In this document: positions 44,722 through 55,959 of the stretch, one piece after another
Layout: the number at the start of each line of letters is the position of its first letter
Numbering within the stretch: the first letter of the stretch is position 1
Assembly: GCA_014529385.2 (NCBI GenBank)
Contig: CM043969.1
Location: 32,652,446 to 32,716,445, forward strand
DNA from: Adiantum capillus-veneris
Lineage: Eukaryota > Streptophyta > Polypodiopsida > Polypodiales > Pteridaceae
DNA length: 64,000 nucleotides
Direction: 5' to 3'
Made by a program: the position numbers and the translations under genes
Notes under the pieces: model-generated
Databases searched by the model: none
Seen by the model: only the letters and a program-made list of their open reading frames with translations
Told to the model about the DNA's origin: nothing

Positions 44722-45286
44722 ACACACAAACACACACACACACAAGACAGCTTGATACATTTTGAAAGTACTAAGTTATCCACTTTCGTCTTCCATCACT
44801 CAAGCTCAACAAAAGGAGAATGCTTTCAGCAACTAGTGTTGTTAACTACCCTTTGAACATTCCAAACCTAGTTCTAGCTTCAAACACCTTTAAGCTCTAC
44901 AAAAGAGAGAGATGGTTGGGCCTCTTCGTCAACTCTAAACCTTAAATCTTGAGTTAAATCCTAAACCTAACCCCAAAGCTCTAATACTAAATCTAAACTT
45001 AATTATAAAAACTAAATCTTAAACCTATGTTGACTCTCTCTCTCTCTCTATCTCTCTTTCCCTCTCTCCTTATCTATATATGTCATAGTACGTCTATTTA
45101 CAAAGATAAACATTGATGAATCTCTTCATCAATCGATGCTCTATTTTCTTCGACAACGCACACAATATATTAGACCCACAAGGAGTTTATTAGATTGGTC
45201 TCATAAATCATTTTGAATTTTTTAAGAAGTTTAATATAACAATTCATTTCATATTTTCTCTCTCTCTCTCTCTCTCTCTATTTTTT

Positions 45287-45342
<56 letters not shown>

Positions 45343-45481
45343 TGTTTTCTCCTCTTCGCTCTCTCTCAATGTGTGTTTGTATGCGTTCTTTGTTTATGCA
45401 TGTGTGTGTACATTCTTTGCTCTCTCTCTCTCTCTCTCTCAATGTGTTTGCGTATGTGTTCTTTGTTTATGCATGTGTGTA

Positions 45482-45556
<75 letters not shown>

Positions 45557-45567
45557 ACAATGTGTGT

Positions 45568-45598
<31 letters not shown>

Positions 45599-45720
45599 GG
45601 GGAGAGAGAAAAAGAGGGGAAGCCAACATGAGAGGGAGGAGCATACCTAGCTCTCCTTCCTCTCCTCATGTGTGTGTGTGTGTCTCTGTGTGTGTGTGTG
45701 TGGGATATATATATATATAT

Positions 45721-45761
<41 letters not shown>

Positions 45762-45870
45762 TAGGCATACGTCTTTTGTTAGAGCGTCAAAACTTAGATT
45801 TGAGATTTGAGTTTTTGGCACTCTTGGATTTTTTTTAAACCCTGTCGGTGTCTCTATGAGAATCACTATG
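43985..45870. repeat. Microsatellite-rich 5' region of CACTA copy 1
   Basis: (TC)n runs at about 44492-44543, 44658-44719, 45257-45279, 45295-45334, 45420-45440 and 45485-45531, with AT-rich spacers of the CCTAAACCTAAATC type between. It ends in a compound array at 45485-45760. ORFs reading through are artefacts. Confidence 0.9.
45485..45760. repeat. Compound microsatellite (TC)(AC)(TG)(G)...(TG)(AT)(GATA)(GA)
   Basis: In order: TC repeats, AC repeats from about 45531, TG repeats from about 45560, about 20 G residues near 45582-45602, then after a spacer TG repeats, AT repeats (45705-45721), two GATA units and GA repeats to 45758. Confidence 0.95.
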
Positions 45871-45993
45871 CAACAAATAATATAGCGATGCCCATAGTGA
45901 CGATCATAATGATGCTCATAGTGACATCGTGGATTTTCACATTTGAGCGTCGCACTGCTAGTGTCACTCTAATATGAGGAACCTCTTGTAGTG
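45870..45993. repeat. CACTA copy 1 right terminus with subterminal motifs
   Basis: CCTCTTGTAGTG ends at 45993. In the preceding 120 bases, degenerate forms of the TAGCGACG subterminal motif appear (TAGCGATG, TAGTGACG, GCGTCGCA). These are the binding sites for the element's own DNA-binding protein in the En/Spm family. Confidence 0.75.
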
Positions 45994-45999
45994 ATACCC

Positions 46000-47385
46000 A
46001 CTATGCTAACTAGCATGTATGCTCACATGTATAACTCGGTATGCTAGCTATCATACCCATTATGTTAACTAGCATACAAACTATGCTGACTTGAATACAT
46101 AGCATAATAAGCATGTATATTGGCTGCTATGTATGTTGGCTAGCATACACAATAGAATGTATGCAAACTAGCATGACTGGGTATGCTAACTACCATTCAA
46201 AATATTTTGACTAGCATACACAATAGTATGTATGATTACTTGCATAACTGGGTGTGATAGCTAGTGTACATAGTACCTTGTATGCTAACTAGAATAGCTT
46301 GGTATGCTAGCCTCTATAGCCACTTTGCTAACTAGCATTCATAGCATAACTAGGTATGCTAAATAGCAGAAGTGGATATGCTAACTAAACACGGTATGCT
46401 AGTCACTGTACCCCCTATGCTAAAACACCATATTAGTGAATTTCATACTTTGCACTTTCAACAAGAGCTTAAGATTTGATCACATGGTCAAATCTTAGCC
46501 AAAGTTTTGAGAGCATGGTTGAGAAGAGCTTTTTAAGTACTACCTTGTGTAAGGACTTATTCTTTAAAAACAATTTGAGATTTGTCCATATGGTTAAATC
46601 TTCAAGACATTGGTGATTCCCAAATTGGATCTAAAGTCTCAAAACTCTCTAATATGGTGTTCTAACTAGCATACAGACTCTGATATTTAGCATACATAGT
46701 GCATGCTAACTAGCATAACCGGGTATACTAAATGACATACATAAAACCATGGATACTAACTAGCATAACTGGGTTGTTAACTAGCACACACAATACCATG
46801 TATGATAACTAGCAGAACTAGGAATGTTAACTAGCATAACTAGGTATGCTAACTAGCATACACAGTAGCATGTATGTTTGCTATCATAAATGGGTATGCT
46901 ACCTAGCATAACTAGGTATGCTAAGTACCATACACAGTAGCATATATGCTTCATAGCATAGCTAGGTTAACTAGCTATGCTAGGTTAATTAGCATACCTA
47001 GCATAACTAGGTATGCTAAGTACCATACACAGTAGCATATATGCTCCATAGCATAGCTAGGTTAACTAGCATAGCTAGGTTAACTAGCATAGCTAGGTTA
47101 ATTAGCATACCTAGCACGTATGCTTATTAGCATACAAAGTAAAATGTATGCTTACTAGCATAATTGGGTATGCTAACTAGCTTGCTATGTCTGCTAACTA
47201 GCATATATAGTATGCTAGCCACCATACCCACTACACAAATTGGGTATGCTAACTAGCATACAAAATATGCTAACCACCATGCTCACTATGCTAAGTAACA
47301 TACACAATATGCTGACTATCATTCATAGTATGCTAACTGGCATACCAATATTTTCTTGTTATGCTGATTTACTAATTAGCATGCT
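46000..47385. repeat. Array of palindromic GTATGCTA(A/G)(C/T)TAGCATAC repeats
   Basis: Dozens of imperfect copies of TATGCTAACTAGCAT and shorter pieces (GGTATGCTA, TAGCATAC, ACTAGCATAACTGGG), spaced about 20-45 bases, interrupted by a small MITE. The core is a near-palindrome, so either strand can form short hairpins. There is no coding potential. Confidence 0.85.
46424..46661. mobile_element. 238-bp MITE inside the repeat array
   Basis: Inverted ends AACACCATATTAG (46424-46436) and CTAATATGGTGTT (46649-46661), flanked by CTAA on both sides (46420-46423 and 46662-46665). Its interior, unlike the host array, has no TAGCATAC motifs but two diverged GATTTGnnCAnATGGTnAAATCTT segments. The superfamily is not assignable. 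Confidence 0.8.
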
Positions 47386-48090
47386 GCCATTTATGATTAT
47401 CTTACCAAAAATTGGTGTGATTGGATGTCCTTTCCTTGTGAGCTTGCAACACCATTCTGTTGATATCCTTTGCTAGAAGGTGGACGCTCTACATTCTGCC
47501 CCCAGGGGGCATGCAACATCAAAGCAAAGAAGATGATAGCTATGTGCACATGGCATGTTGATCGTTGCAGTGGTTTCTAGTCCTTCTAGTGGAGGCAGAC
47601 AATAGCCAATACACTTGTTGATCGTCGTCCCATCACATACTCCTCCTATCCTTTCTGTAAATTTATTCCTAGCTAATTTACAAAGAGAATTGGGAAGAAG
47701 GATCCTTGTAGCATCTTGCTTATATGCATGAATAGTTGCAACTGACTTTCACATGCATGCACTTTTTCTTCTTGCACCTCCACATTCACAAACCATGTAA
47801 AAGAGAAGCATGGAAAGTACATATTATAGTTATGCACATATTCTAAACATAAGGTTCAAACACAAATATCATGGACACTTACACAATGACAAGTTATGTC
47901 AATTTTAGCATGAATGGAGGTGTCCTCACTGTGAGGAAACCCCATACCATCGAGTGTCTCTATTTTCACTTTGAGCTCTATTTTCCTCTTTACATCCACA
48001 CTATGGGTCTATAGTATAAATTTTGCAATTCATTATCGGCATCATGAAGCTTTGGTCTCATAGCAACAAAAAAGGGGCTAACTCTAGCAT
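47386..48090. other. Unassigned AT-rich spacer
   Basis: No gene or repeat recognised apart from scraps of the previous array near its start. Confidence 0.4.
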
Positions 48091-48861
48091 TGCTTGCTTT
48101 CAAAACCTCACAGATTTGAACTCCTCTCTTGCATTCACAAGATGCTATTTAGCATCTTCCAGTTTTTTTGTGAGATGATCATCAAAAACCTTTATGTGCT
48201 ACAAATACTCAAGGCCAAAATATGATAGACTTTCTGCCCCTTGGTGAGTGTTGTGGTGAGAGAGGGGTGTGACCTTGGTAGCTTTGGTAATATCCGTAGC
48301 TACTCGGCCCGAGTAGTCCTCCTTCATTTTAGAAAACCCCTCCTTGGTGTTTTGATATGAATGATGGGAGTTACGCATCCTTCACTTTTTCACATGGGCC
48401 TCATAGTATCCTTTTTCTTGAAGGTCGTCCAAATGTTGGATAGCAAACTAGGCCCAATTAAACTGTGTGGCTGAACCGATTACAATTCTCATCGGACTAA
48501 ATCCTTTTACAAGCCCTTTCATGAATGCAGAGTTGATCTCCATGCTGGTTGGTGCCTTCTGGTACGTCTTGTAGTGCAACTACATCACCTGTTCATACAT
48601 ATCGTTATGCATGCAAATGCATTTAATGCGATATCGACTACAATCCTTCGTCTCTTTGAATATAGTGAGCCACTCCACATTAGTGATTTTGTCCCACTTC
48701 TCCAGTTTGGGATTGGCACCATCCATGGAGAGGCCGTGAACACCATTGAAATCTTTTGCTATAATACAAAATTCTCCTGCAGTAGGATATTGAGCTTGGG
48801 AGCTTTCTATTAGCCTGCACACCCCCAAAGTCACAAGATATAACGATGCAAGGCTATCCAT
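48091..48861 (-). pseudogene. Unidentified decayed protein gene
   Basis: One minus-strand frame makes sense over about 250 codons despite several stops: SAQYPTAGEFCIIAKDFNGV, NVEWLTIFKETKDCSRYRIK, then after a stop SMEINSAFMKGLVKGFSPMR, AIQHLDDLQEKGYYEAHVKK and FSKMKEDYSGRVATDITKA. The composition is that of a real globular or coiled protein. The open piece 48580-48861 starts with an ATG. I do not recognise the family; an accessory protein of a transposon is plausible because nothing host-like surrounds it. Confidence 0.4.
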
Positions 48862-50340
48862 GGAAAAGGGAAAACCAAGTTGATTCTAGTTCTTTTACAA
48901 AAGATATATTTGGCTTAGAAGAAGAAAGAAAGAAAAAATGAAGCCAAAATTTGAAAACATTTGAAGCTAGAAAACCTTATTAGTTTTTGGTTCTAAAATT
49001 TCAAATGATTGGACATTGAAAATTTTTACAAAAAAAATCTAATCAATCTTGATTAAATAGCATTTTACATGCCCATCAAGAGGGGTGATTTCCTTTTAAT
49101 GGATAATAACACCTTTGGGGAAAAGAAACTTTTTTATTAAAAAAATCATGTTGAAACCTCTAAGGAAGTTACTATCTCTAGTTATCCTACTTTGTTCATA
49201 CCATTGCTTTATCAATTCATTTTTGTCTTTATATGCCAAAACTCTTGAAAGTTTGAACTAAATAGGACAACCATTAATCTATTTATGTTTAAGTGTTAAC
49301 ATGGATAACAATTGATAGGCTCTATGACGATATTTAGAGTGAATCTATGTTTGCCTACAAGCACAACCAAAACAATGTATGCATCTAGGATGTTTCTAGT
49401 GGTTGAAATGGTGACTTTCAAAAATATTTATATCACTTTCACATTTTTCTTCCTTGACAAAAAAATTATGTCAATTTAGCCAAAATGACGATGATATCTC
49501 ATTAATGAAATTTCTAAACATATGTTTAGTTGATATATGGAGATGTCGAATTTTGCTTTCAAATTTTTAGAATGTGTAAAAAGAATTGATTGGAAGACAT
49601 TTCAAAATAAATGAGGGGGAGAAAACAATATAGCAACAAAAAAAATATGATTCAAACATGATTGAGCAATTAGCAATGACTTAAAGTTTGAAGTAAATCT
49701 TCATTATTAATAGCTTGGTGAATCACTCTTATGGGTAAGATGGTAATTATCTTAAAAGCCTATGTAGATGGAAGAAAATTGCTCGATTGCCATCATATAT
49801 CATTTCATGGTTGAGCTTGACCATATTATGGATCAAGGCTAGTAGCTTCATGACACAGAGAGGCTATGAGATTTTCCTCATCTATGTGAAGGGAACCAAG
49901 AAGTGGTGGTCATCGCACTGGAATAATTCAATCACTAAATTTGAAGGTGAACAAAGGAAATGATTTCAAGTTGAATGTCTGTAAAGGAATGTTGTTGGTG
50001 TTTCAAATGAAAAGGAAGCTTACTCAGGTTTTTTATGAAACAGTGTGCTCTAAATGGTTGAACTTGGGTGTTGAATAAGAAGCCACTTTGTGGACTAAAA
50101 TATATTGTGTTTGCTGACTTTTGAGAATGGAGTTTGATCCTTTGAATGTTGGGTTTCCTTTGGTACCTTGGTTGGAAGACGGGGGACACGGTGTAAAAGC
50201 AAAGATGTAAAGAGAAGGAAAGGGGGATTGATTTATTATGGACAGCTATGAAAGCTTCAAGGCAAGGCAGAGACAAACGACCAAGGAGTCCCAATGAGTG
50301 CATTCTTAGATACACCATATCCTTTATCCTCATAGTAAGT
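48862..50340. other. AT-rich spacer
   Basis: About 1.5 kb without a recognisable gene. The 162-codon minus-strand ORF near its right end has no supporting features. Confidence 0.4.
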
Positions 50341-50360
50341 GTGCCTTTGGGGGAAACGGT

Positions 50361-50374
50361 TATATATATATATA
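50361..50374 (+). promoter_or_regulatory. TATA-rich element upstream of candidate host gene
   Basis: TATATATATATATA about 130 bases upstream of the ATG at 50504, followed by a CA run. It could be a TATA box or a plain AT microsatellite. Confidence 0.3.
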
Positions 50375-50503
50375 CACACACAATCAATACCAGCACCTCA
50401 TAGTTATACATACTCATAGTCATACTAGCACCTCTTCTAGCTGTGTACGTAGGCTGTGTGTATGCTTGTTATGCTGGCATAAGCGAGCTTTGTGGATAGT
50501 AGG

Positions 50504-50872
50504 ATGTCGCAGAGAAGCCACGCATGCAAGCCGGCCGCTATCAATGCGCAGGTGATTAGAGGAAGCAAAGGCTTCATTGGTGGAATGAAGGAGAAGAAGA
50601 AGAAGGACAAGAAGAGTGGAGTCATATTATGCAGGATTCGAACTCGCGTCCACGGGGCCATGAGGTCCGTTGTGACGAGGCTAAAACGACGAGCATGCCA
50701 GCTCTTTAGAAGGTCCGCGCCGCCCTCTACTACTACTGCTGCTGCTACGGGTAGCGGAAGTAAATATAGTAAAGCTGCTGTTGCTGCTGCTAAGCTTGCC
50801 GCCAGCTGCTCTCCAGAGGCTGTGGCCAACTGCATTGACTACCTCAACCGCAATAGCGTAAGCTGCAATTAG
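50504..50872 (+). CDS. Small basic protein, possible host gene (josephin-like short-protein type)
   Basis: ATG at 50504, 122 codons, stop TAG at 50870. The local GC content is clearly higher than in the flanks. The protein is basic: KEKKKKDKKSG, then RSVVTRLKRRACQLFRRSAP, a low-complexity Ala/Ser/Thr/Gly stretch, and a C-terminus CSPEAVANCIDYLNRNSVS. That end resembles the AEAVEDCIEFINSS...RSNSVS tail I associate with small uncharacterised plant proteins labelled josephin-like; the match is from memory and short. No introns are needed. CTG/GCT triplet runs on the opposite strand create a competing minus ORF (50437-50835) that I consider a shadow. Confidence 0.4.
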   Translation: MSQRSHACKPAAINAQVIRGSKGFIGGMKEKKKKDKKSGVILCRIRTRVHGAMRSVVTRLKRRACQLFRRSAPPSTTTAAATGSGSKYSKAAVAAAKLAASCSPEAVANCIDYLNRNSVSCN

Positions 50873-51094
50873 CATTTAACCTACTACCAAACCTAGCACG
50901 TCTTTCATTGTCTTTAGTTTAGTCCCCGGTCGTCGACGTGAGGTCGTCTCCTCCATATAATACTAACCTAGCTTGTGAGGTCGTCTTCTCCTCCATATTA
51001 CTAGCTCTTAAGCCCCAAACTTCTTGAGCTTCTCCTCCTCCTCCTCCTCCTTTGGAATATGGTATGAGACTTGTCAATTAGAGGAGCTGCCAAA

Positions 51095-51132
<38 letters not shown>

Positions 51133-54130
51133 TTACAATGGTCATCTTTGCTAAGAGTCCCCTCTCATATTGCAAATAGTATTTGAATTGTACGCAAAGA
51201 AAAAGATTTTTTCCCCAAAAAATGATACGACAACATAAGTTACAACGAGCTTTCTAAGATTCTTATTCTCCTCTAATTGTGTTGGCCAGTGGTAGAATTG
51301 TCTTCACTTGATTAATTGTCCCACATTGTAAGTACCCTTCCTTTAAAAAAAAAATTTAAAGGTTTTTAGGACAGTAAGGCTCCAATAAGGCAAACACTAG
51401 CACAAGGTACCACACATCTTTGTCCCCAAGAATCGAGATGTATCACACCAAGAAGTAGAGATCTAAGCAAAATCCTTAGAGATCAAGCTTCTTGATTTTG
51501 TAATTTCTGCTTCATGAAGATTTGTGAATTTGGTGTTTGATACTTAGCATCTTATAATGCCACTACTAATTCATTACTTCATGGGAACAAGTCTCTAGAC
51601 TTGATCCTATAAGTGTTTCCCATGTAGGATATACCAAAACCCTAAAATTGCTTGAATGACACTTAAGCAACCAGTGTACTTAAATGTATTCTAAGGTGAC
51701 GACTCCATGGAATTGAGTGAGAATTTTAGTGTTTCGAAACTTTCAAAACTTGCAAACTTTCACTATCTTGTTATTCTAAGAGGAATTTTCTGTAAGTGAC
51801 ATTAATTTCCATGATTCTATGGTATTATTGAGACAACATTGAGTTCTTTCAGGAAGATTCCATGCTATTCTTAAGAAGCCTTGGGTCTTAGGGAAGAGGG
51901 TCAAAGATATGCTACTATATTATAGTATTGATCAATGCGAAACTACTTAAGATTGCCAATGAATTTTTTTTCGATCATAGGAGGTGTCATAAAGACTAAT
52001 ATCTAATTCCCAAATGCTTTTCTCATGTGAAACTACCAGGGGAGTAAAATCTAGAATATTGGTAAGACTATCAGACCGGTCTCTGCAGGGATCCAAAGGA
52101 GGAAAAATAGGGATCCAAAGGCGGACAGTCTGCAAAAGAGCAATGTGCTTCAATGGGGCTTAAAAGACCTAAGGTTCAGATCCATCAAGACTTCCATAGG
52201 CTAAGGTTCCTAATTTTAGTTCAATTGTCCAAAGGCCAAAGTAGGGGAAAATTGGATGGTCATGGAAAGACTAAAAAGGTCTTCCCACATCCCTAGGAAG
52301 AAGGGGGCGAGCTCTTTTAGTAGGGGATGAGAGAGAAACACACACACACACACACACACACTCCAAAGCTCCCCCTTTACACAAAGGGAATAATAGACAT
52401 CTGTAAGGCTCCTAGGCGAGTTGCCCCCAATCTCCCCTCAAATCCTATTGGATGGCCATAGAGGTGGACGAATGAGAATTATGCTACAGTAAAGTTAGTC
52501 TAATCAATTTAAAAAAATTCTTGATAAAAGAACCAATAGAAATTAAGCTCCCTAGAAGACTATTGGACAATCTACCAAGGGGTCCATTGAGCATCCAACA
52601 GGCCAATGGCTTGCCTGATTCCTATTGGCAAGAATACTAAGAGGTCCAATGAGATTTTAATTGAATTATTTTAATTACCTAAAGCTCTCACAAAAGGGGA
52701 AAGGGGGACACATGTCAAAAGGCTAACAATTATGCGTCCAATTTGTGATTGGCTAAGCTTTTTGTAGGAGCCAATAGGATGCTAGCATGAGCAAAAAGTA
52801 AGAGGGGTCAACCAAGAGAGAGGGAGTTTGGCATTTTAGTCTATCTTTTATGCTACACAAACACACACACACACACACACACAGCTCATGTGTGCAAGAA
52901 GAACTCCATCTCCTTGTCCAAGCATGGAGAAGTAGAGGCCTACACCAACAACTCTTGGCTATATATGCAAAGCCAACCAAGAGATAAGATTCAATGGCAT
53001 GCTCATCTCCTCTACCATGCTAATTACTGAGCTAAGATATGCTATTAGAGTCCATTAGGAAAAGTTTGGATTAAAAAATGGGCCTTGTAAGAATTGTTGA
53101 TGTGGCATAGCTTTCAAAAAGTGGGGATCAATAAATTTTTTTGCAAGTAAGATCCAAACTTGTCGGAGGTTGTATATTTAGAATCTACTCTTCAAATGCT
53201 ATCTATTGATATATAGCATGCATGTATCGGACATTGCCTTCATGTAGATCTAGAAAAAGGTGATTTTAGATTACCGTAACGGTAACAAAGCCTGGCTGAT
53301 TGAAAACAAATGGCATAACTTTCATAGAATTCATCCAAACTTTTTGGACCTTGGCTCTTTAGAATCCATTTTTCAAGAACTTTCCAATGATAGGTCATAT
53401 CATGGGATTCTAAGCAATATTTAGAGGGGTCTACCAGGTTTCTTTCTTTTGTACAACTTTGATGATGTGGCACTCTTAAAAGGCCCAAAAATGAGTTCAA
53501 AATTTTCCTAATGGATTATGTGAGGAGAATACTTCTTTCTCGTAAGATACATCTTCTTCCTCTCAATCTATCCTCATTCCTTGCTAGCTCGCACCATGTT
53601 TAAAGGTGTGTGAGGTCTTAAGACCGAGGCTAGGGACACTAGGTGTGTTTTTCAAGTGTAATTTGGTGCAATGAAGATGCTTCATTGCACCTTCAAGTTT
53701 TGTTAAGGAACAGAAATATTGTATTTTACAAAAGTCTCTTTCGATGGGAGAAGATATAATACAAAGCCTTTATGGAGGGGGGACCGGCTCCATGTAAATG
53801 CATTCCTCAACTCTTGTCAATTGTTCTATTTCTCTCTCTTTTTAAGTATTTTCAATGCCAAATTAGCTAGCTGTAAATTCCTATGTTGCTTTCTCAAATT
53901 AAGTACTCTCTCTATGCTCATTAGGAACTTTTTCTTAATGAAATGCTCACTAGGCTATCAATTTCCGCTACACACAAGTTAGTAGTGCAATAAATGTTAC
54001 ATTGGTATTAGGGCTATTTGTTTCTCTTTTCTTGCTCAAGAAGAGAGGTCCTCAAGCTTGCTACAAATGGCTGGTGTTATTAATTGCAAAAGAGTAATTA
54101 GAATACCGATTTCTCATCCTTAAAGCACGC
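50873..54130. other. Long spacer with microsatellites
   Basis: No convincing gene in 3.2 kb. It contains CTC triplet repeats near 51030-51052, a (TC)n run at about 51101-51129, and (AC)n runs at about 52339-52361 and 52859-52883. The prose-like AT-rich sequence could be old LTR material but has no partner in the window. Confidence 0.4.
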
Positions 54131-54211
54131 CAGCTTTATGTAGCTAACGGGGACACCGTTGAGAGCTATGGTCTTATTAATGGAGTCCCACAGGGCTTGC
54201 CTATGGCTTAA
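54131..54211 (+). pseudogene. Possible non-LTR reverse transcriptase scrap
   Basis: A 26-codon run ends NGDTVESYGLINGVPQGLPMA before TAA. NG...xxGVPQG(D/L)P resembles the conserved GxPQGxxLSP block of non-LTR (LINE) reverse transcriptases. No other RT motif is recognisable nearby. Confidence 0.2.
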
Positions 54212-55133
54212 CCATTATTGAACTATTAGAAGCTTGACATGAACCTGTATTGTCTTGGATCTATTGAACCCTCTCTTGTATTCCTTGCAATTTATAATAT
54301 TTGAGCCATGGGTATAGATACTTGAGTGCTTATCTTTGAAGGTAAAGAGGAGTAACAACTAGGGCTTGAAGTGCCAAAGTACACGTAAAAATTTACACTT
54401 AAATTTGCTAGTATCGTTGCCAAGGGAAAAGAGAAACTAATGATGCCCCTATGCTTGTAAACTATCTTGTTTCTAGACTTTAACAAGCCCTAGGAAATCC
54501 CCTGGGGGGTTCACTATATTTAAGACCACTATAACATGTGCATTCGGGATCTTTTTCTAAAATCTCTATTCTATGAATTTTCTAGGAAATATAATGAACC
54601 CCTTTCTTCTAAATTCTGTATTTTTTTTTGAGATTTGTATAAAACATATCCCTATGTAAATTTATTTCTGTAAGTTTTAAGGGATTCAAATACCCTTCTG
54701 TTGAACTCACGTGATGGGTTGCGTACTATGTAAGGTGATCCCCCCGGGGGCAATCCATCCCTCCAAGGTGAAGTGCTACATAAGTTGTGCACCCATGGTA
54801 TTCTCCAAACTCCCCACCAAGAAGAGAGAGTACCTAGGAAGCCTCCTAGTGAGACATCCAAAAGTGGACTCTCTCTTACAAGGGAGGATCCGTACAAAGG
54901 GCTCAAAAACTTGCTACTCATCGATGAGGCATCTCCCTCCCAAAGGAGAACACATGATTCAACATTAGATCTCCCACCAAAAGAATGAGAAAGAAATGAG
55001 TCTCCTACTACCTCGGCGGAGATGGGTCCATGAAGGTGGTGGGAAAAACGTTTTGCAACACCCCCTAAATGGAGAAAACCATCACATACTTCTCTACACC
55101 ATAATTCAAACAGGGAGAGAGAAAACAAGAGAA

Positions 55134-55345
55134 GAAAAAAGCGAGAAAGAGGTCACCCTCTTCTTCATCCGCTTCCTGGTTTGAAGAAAGTGATGGTGCA
55201 TACAAGAAGGAACAAGGAAAGAAAAAGGAAAGAAAGAGGTCACCCTCTTCTCCATCGTCCTCATATTCTTCCTCTTCTGAAGAAAGTGATGGTGCAGCTC
55301 CTGAACCACCTAAAAGAAGAGGCCACAGGAAATCCTATGCCGCCT
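55134..55345 (+). pseudogene. Ser/Lys-rich Gag N-terminus with internal duplication
   Basis: In one frame two similar blocks of about 30 codons follow each other: KRSPSSSSASWFEESDGA and KRSPSSPSSSYSSSSEESDG. Each joins a basic stretch to a Ser-rich and acidic stretch. The frame leads into the capsid region after a shift near 55350. Confidence 0.5.
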
Positions 55346-55349
55346 GGAA

Positions 55350-55934
55350 GAGGTCGTCCAATTTCAAAAGTTCAAAGAGGGAGGAAAGAACATCACTTTC
55401 CTTACCTATGATGGCACTTTTGGTGCTACGGATAGAGTCTTAGCCTTTATCCAACAATTCAATGCGGCGTTTGGAGATGAGAGCTTCACGGAGTCCTCTA
55501 AGCTACGTCATGTAGCCATGCATTTTCAAAAGTCTGCCACCCAATGGTGGTCTAGCCGACGAGCAAATAGTGAAGCTCCACGAACATGGAAAGCTTTCAG
55601 AGCCTCCATCATGAAGCAGTTTTTGGCTTCCTATGCCAAAGACAAAGTACTCACCGAATGGAAAAGCTTAAAGCTCTCTCCCTATGAATCTATTCACAAA
55701 TATGTAGACAAGTTTTGGGATTTACACCTCAAAGCCACTATCCTCAAAAAGATGGAATTCCTTGAAAGGCAAATCTACTTTAGGTTCAGGGAAAAAGATA
55801 TGTACATAGATGCTAATGAGTTGGGTAGTACCATACCCCTTGTACATAAGCAAGATTTCAATAAGTCAATAAAGAGCTCTATTTTTGTGTACATGATTTT
55901 TGTTCAAAATGAACCTAATGCTTTAGCAAAATAG
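55350..55934 (+). pseudogene. Gag capsid region of third Ty3/gypsy element
   Basis: ITFLTYDGTFGATDRVLAFI, SKLRHVAMHFQKSATQWWSS, TWKAFRASIMKQFLASYAKD and KLSPYESIHKYVDKFWDLHL are the retrotransposon gag (capsid) motifs in normal order. The frame ends at TAG 55932-55934; no zinc knuckle is found before it. Confidence 0.85.
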
Positions 55935-55959
55935 AATATAAACAATCAAAAGGAATTAG

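Larger units (their letters stand above)
39926..45993 (-). mobile_element. CACTA (En/Spm) transposon relic, copy 1, left end missing
   Basis: The minus strand holds pieces of a TNP2-type transposase with TNP2, DUF4218 and DUF4216 segments in the usual order, and a Ser/Pro-rich second protein. The right end is CCTCTTGTAGTG at 45982-45993, the exact complement of the TIR CACTACAAGAGG seen at 60612. Degenerate subterminal motifs (45890-45965) precede it. The left end expected by comparison with copy 2 is absent; the element stops abruptly at about 39926. Confidence 0.85.

Noticed and set aside
45342-45866. Several overlapping ORFs of 60-119 codons on both strands
   Set aside because: All are translations of TC, AC, TG and G runs.
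49935-50423. 162-codon minus-strand ORF
   Set aside because: No recognisable domain; starts in a repetitive AT/CA stretch; composition typical of random AT-rich DNA.
50437-50835. 132-codon minus-strand ORF opposite the host-gene candidate
   Set aside because: Ala/Leu-rich translation of the complementary triplet repeats; the plus-strand frame has the better protein features.
54652-55128. 158-codon minus-strand ORF
   Set aside because: Lies antisense in the 5' part of the decayed Ty3/gypsy element; no domain seen. The plus-strand context explains the region better.
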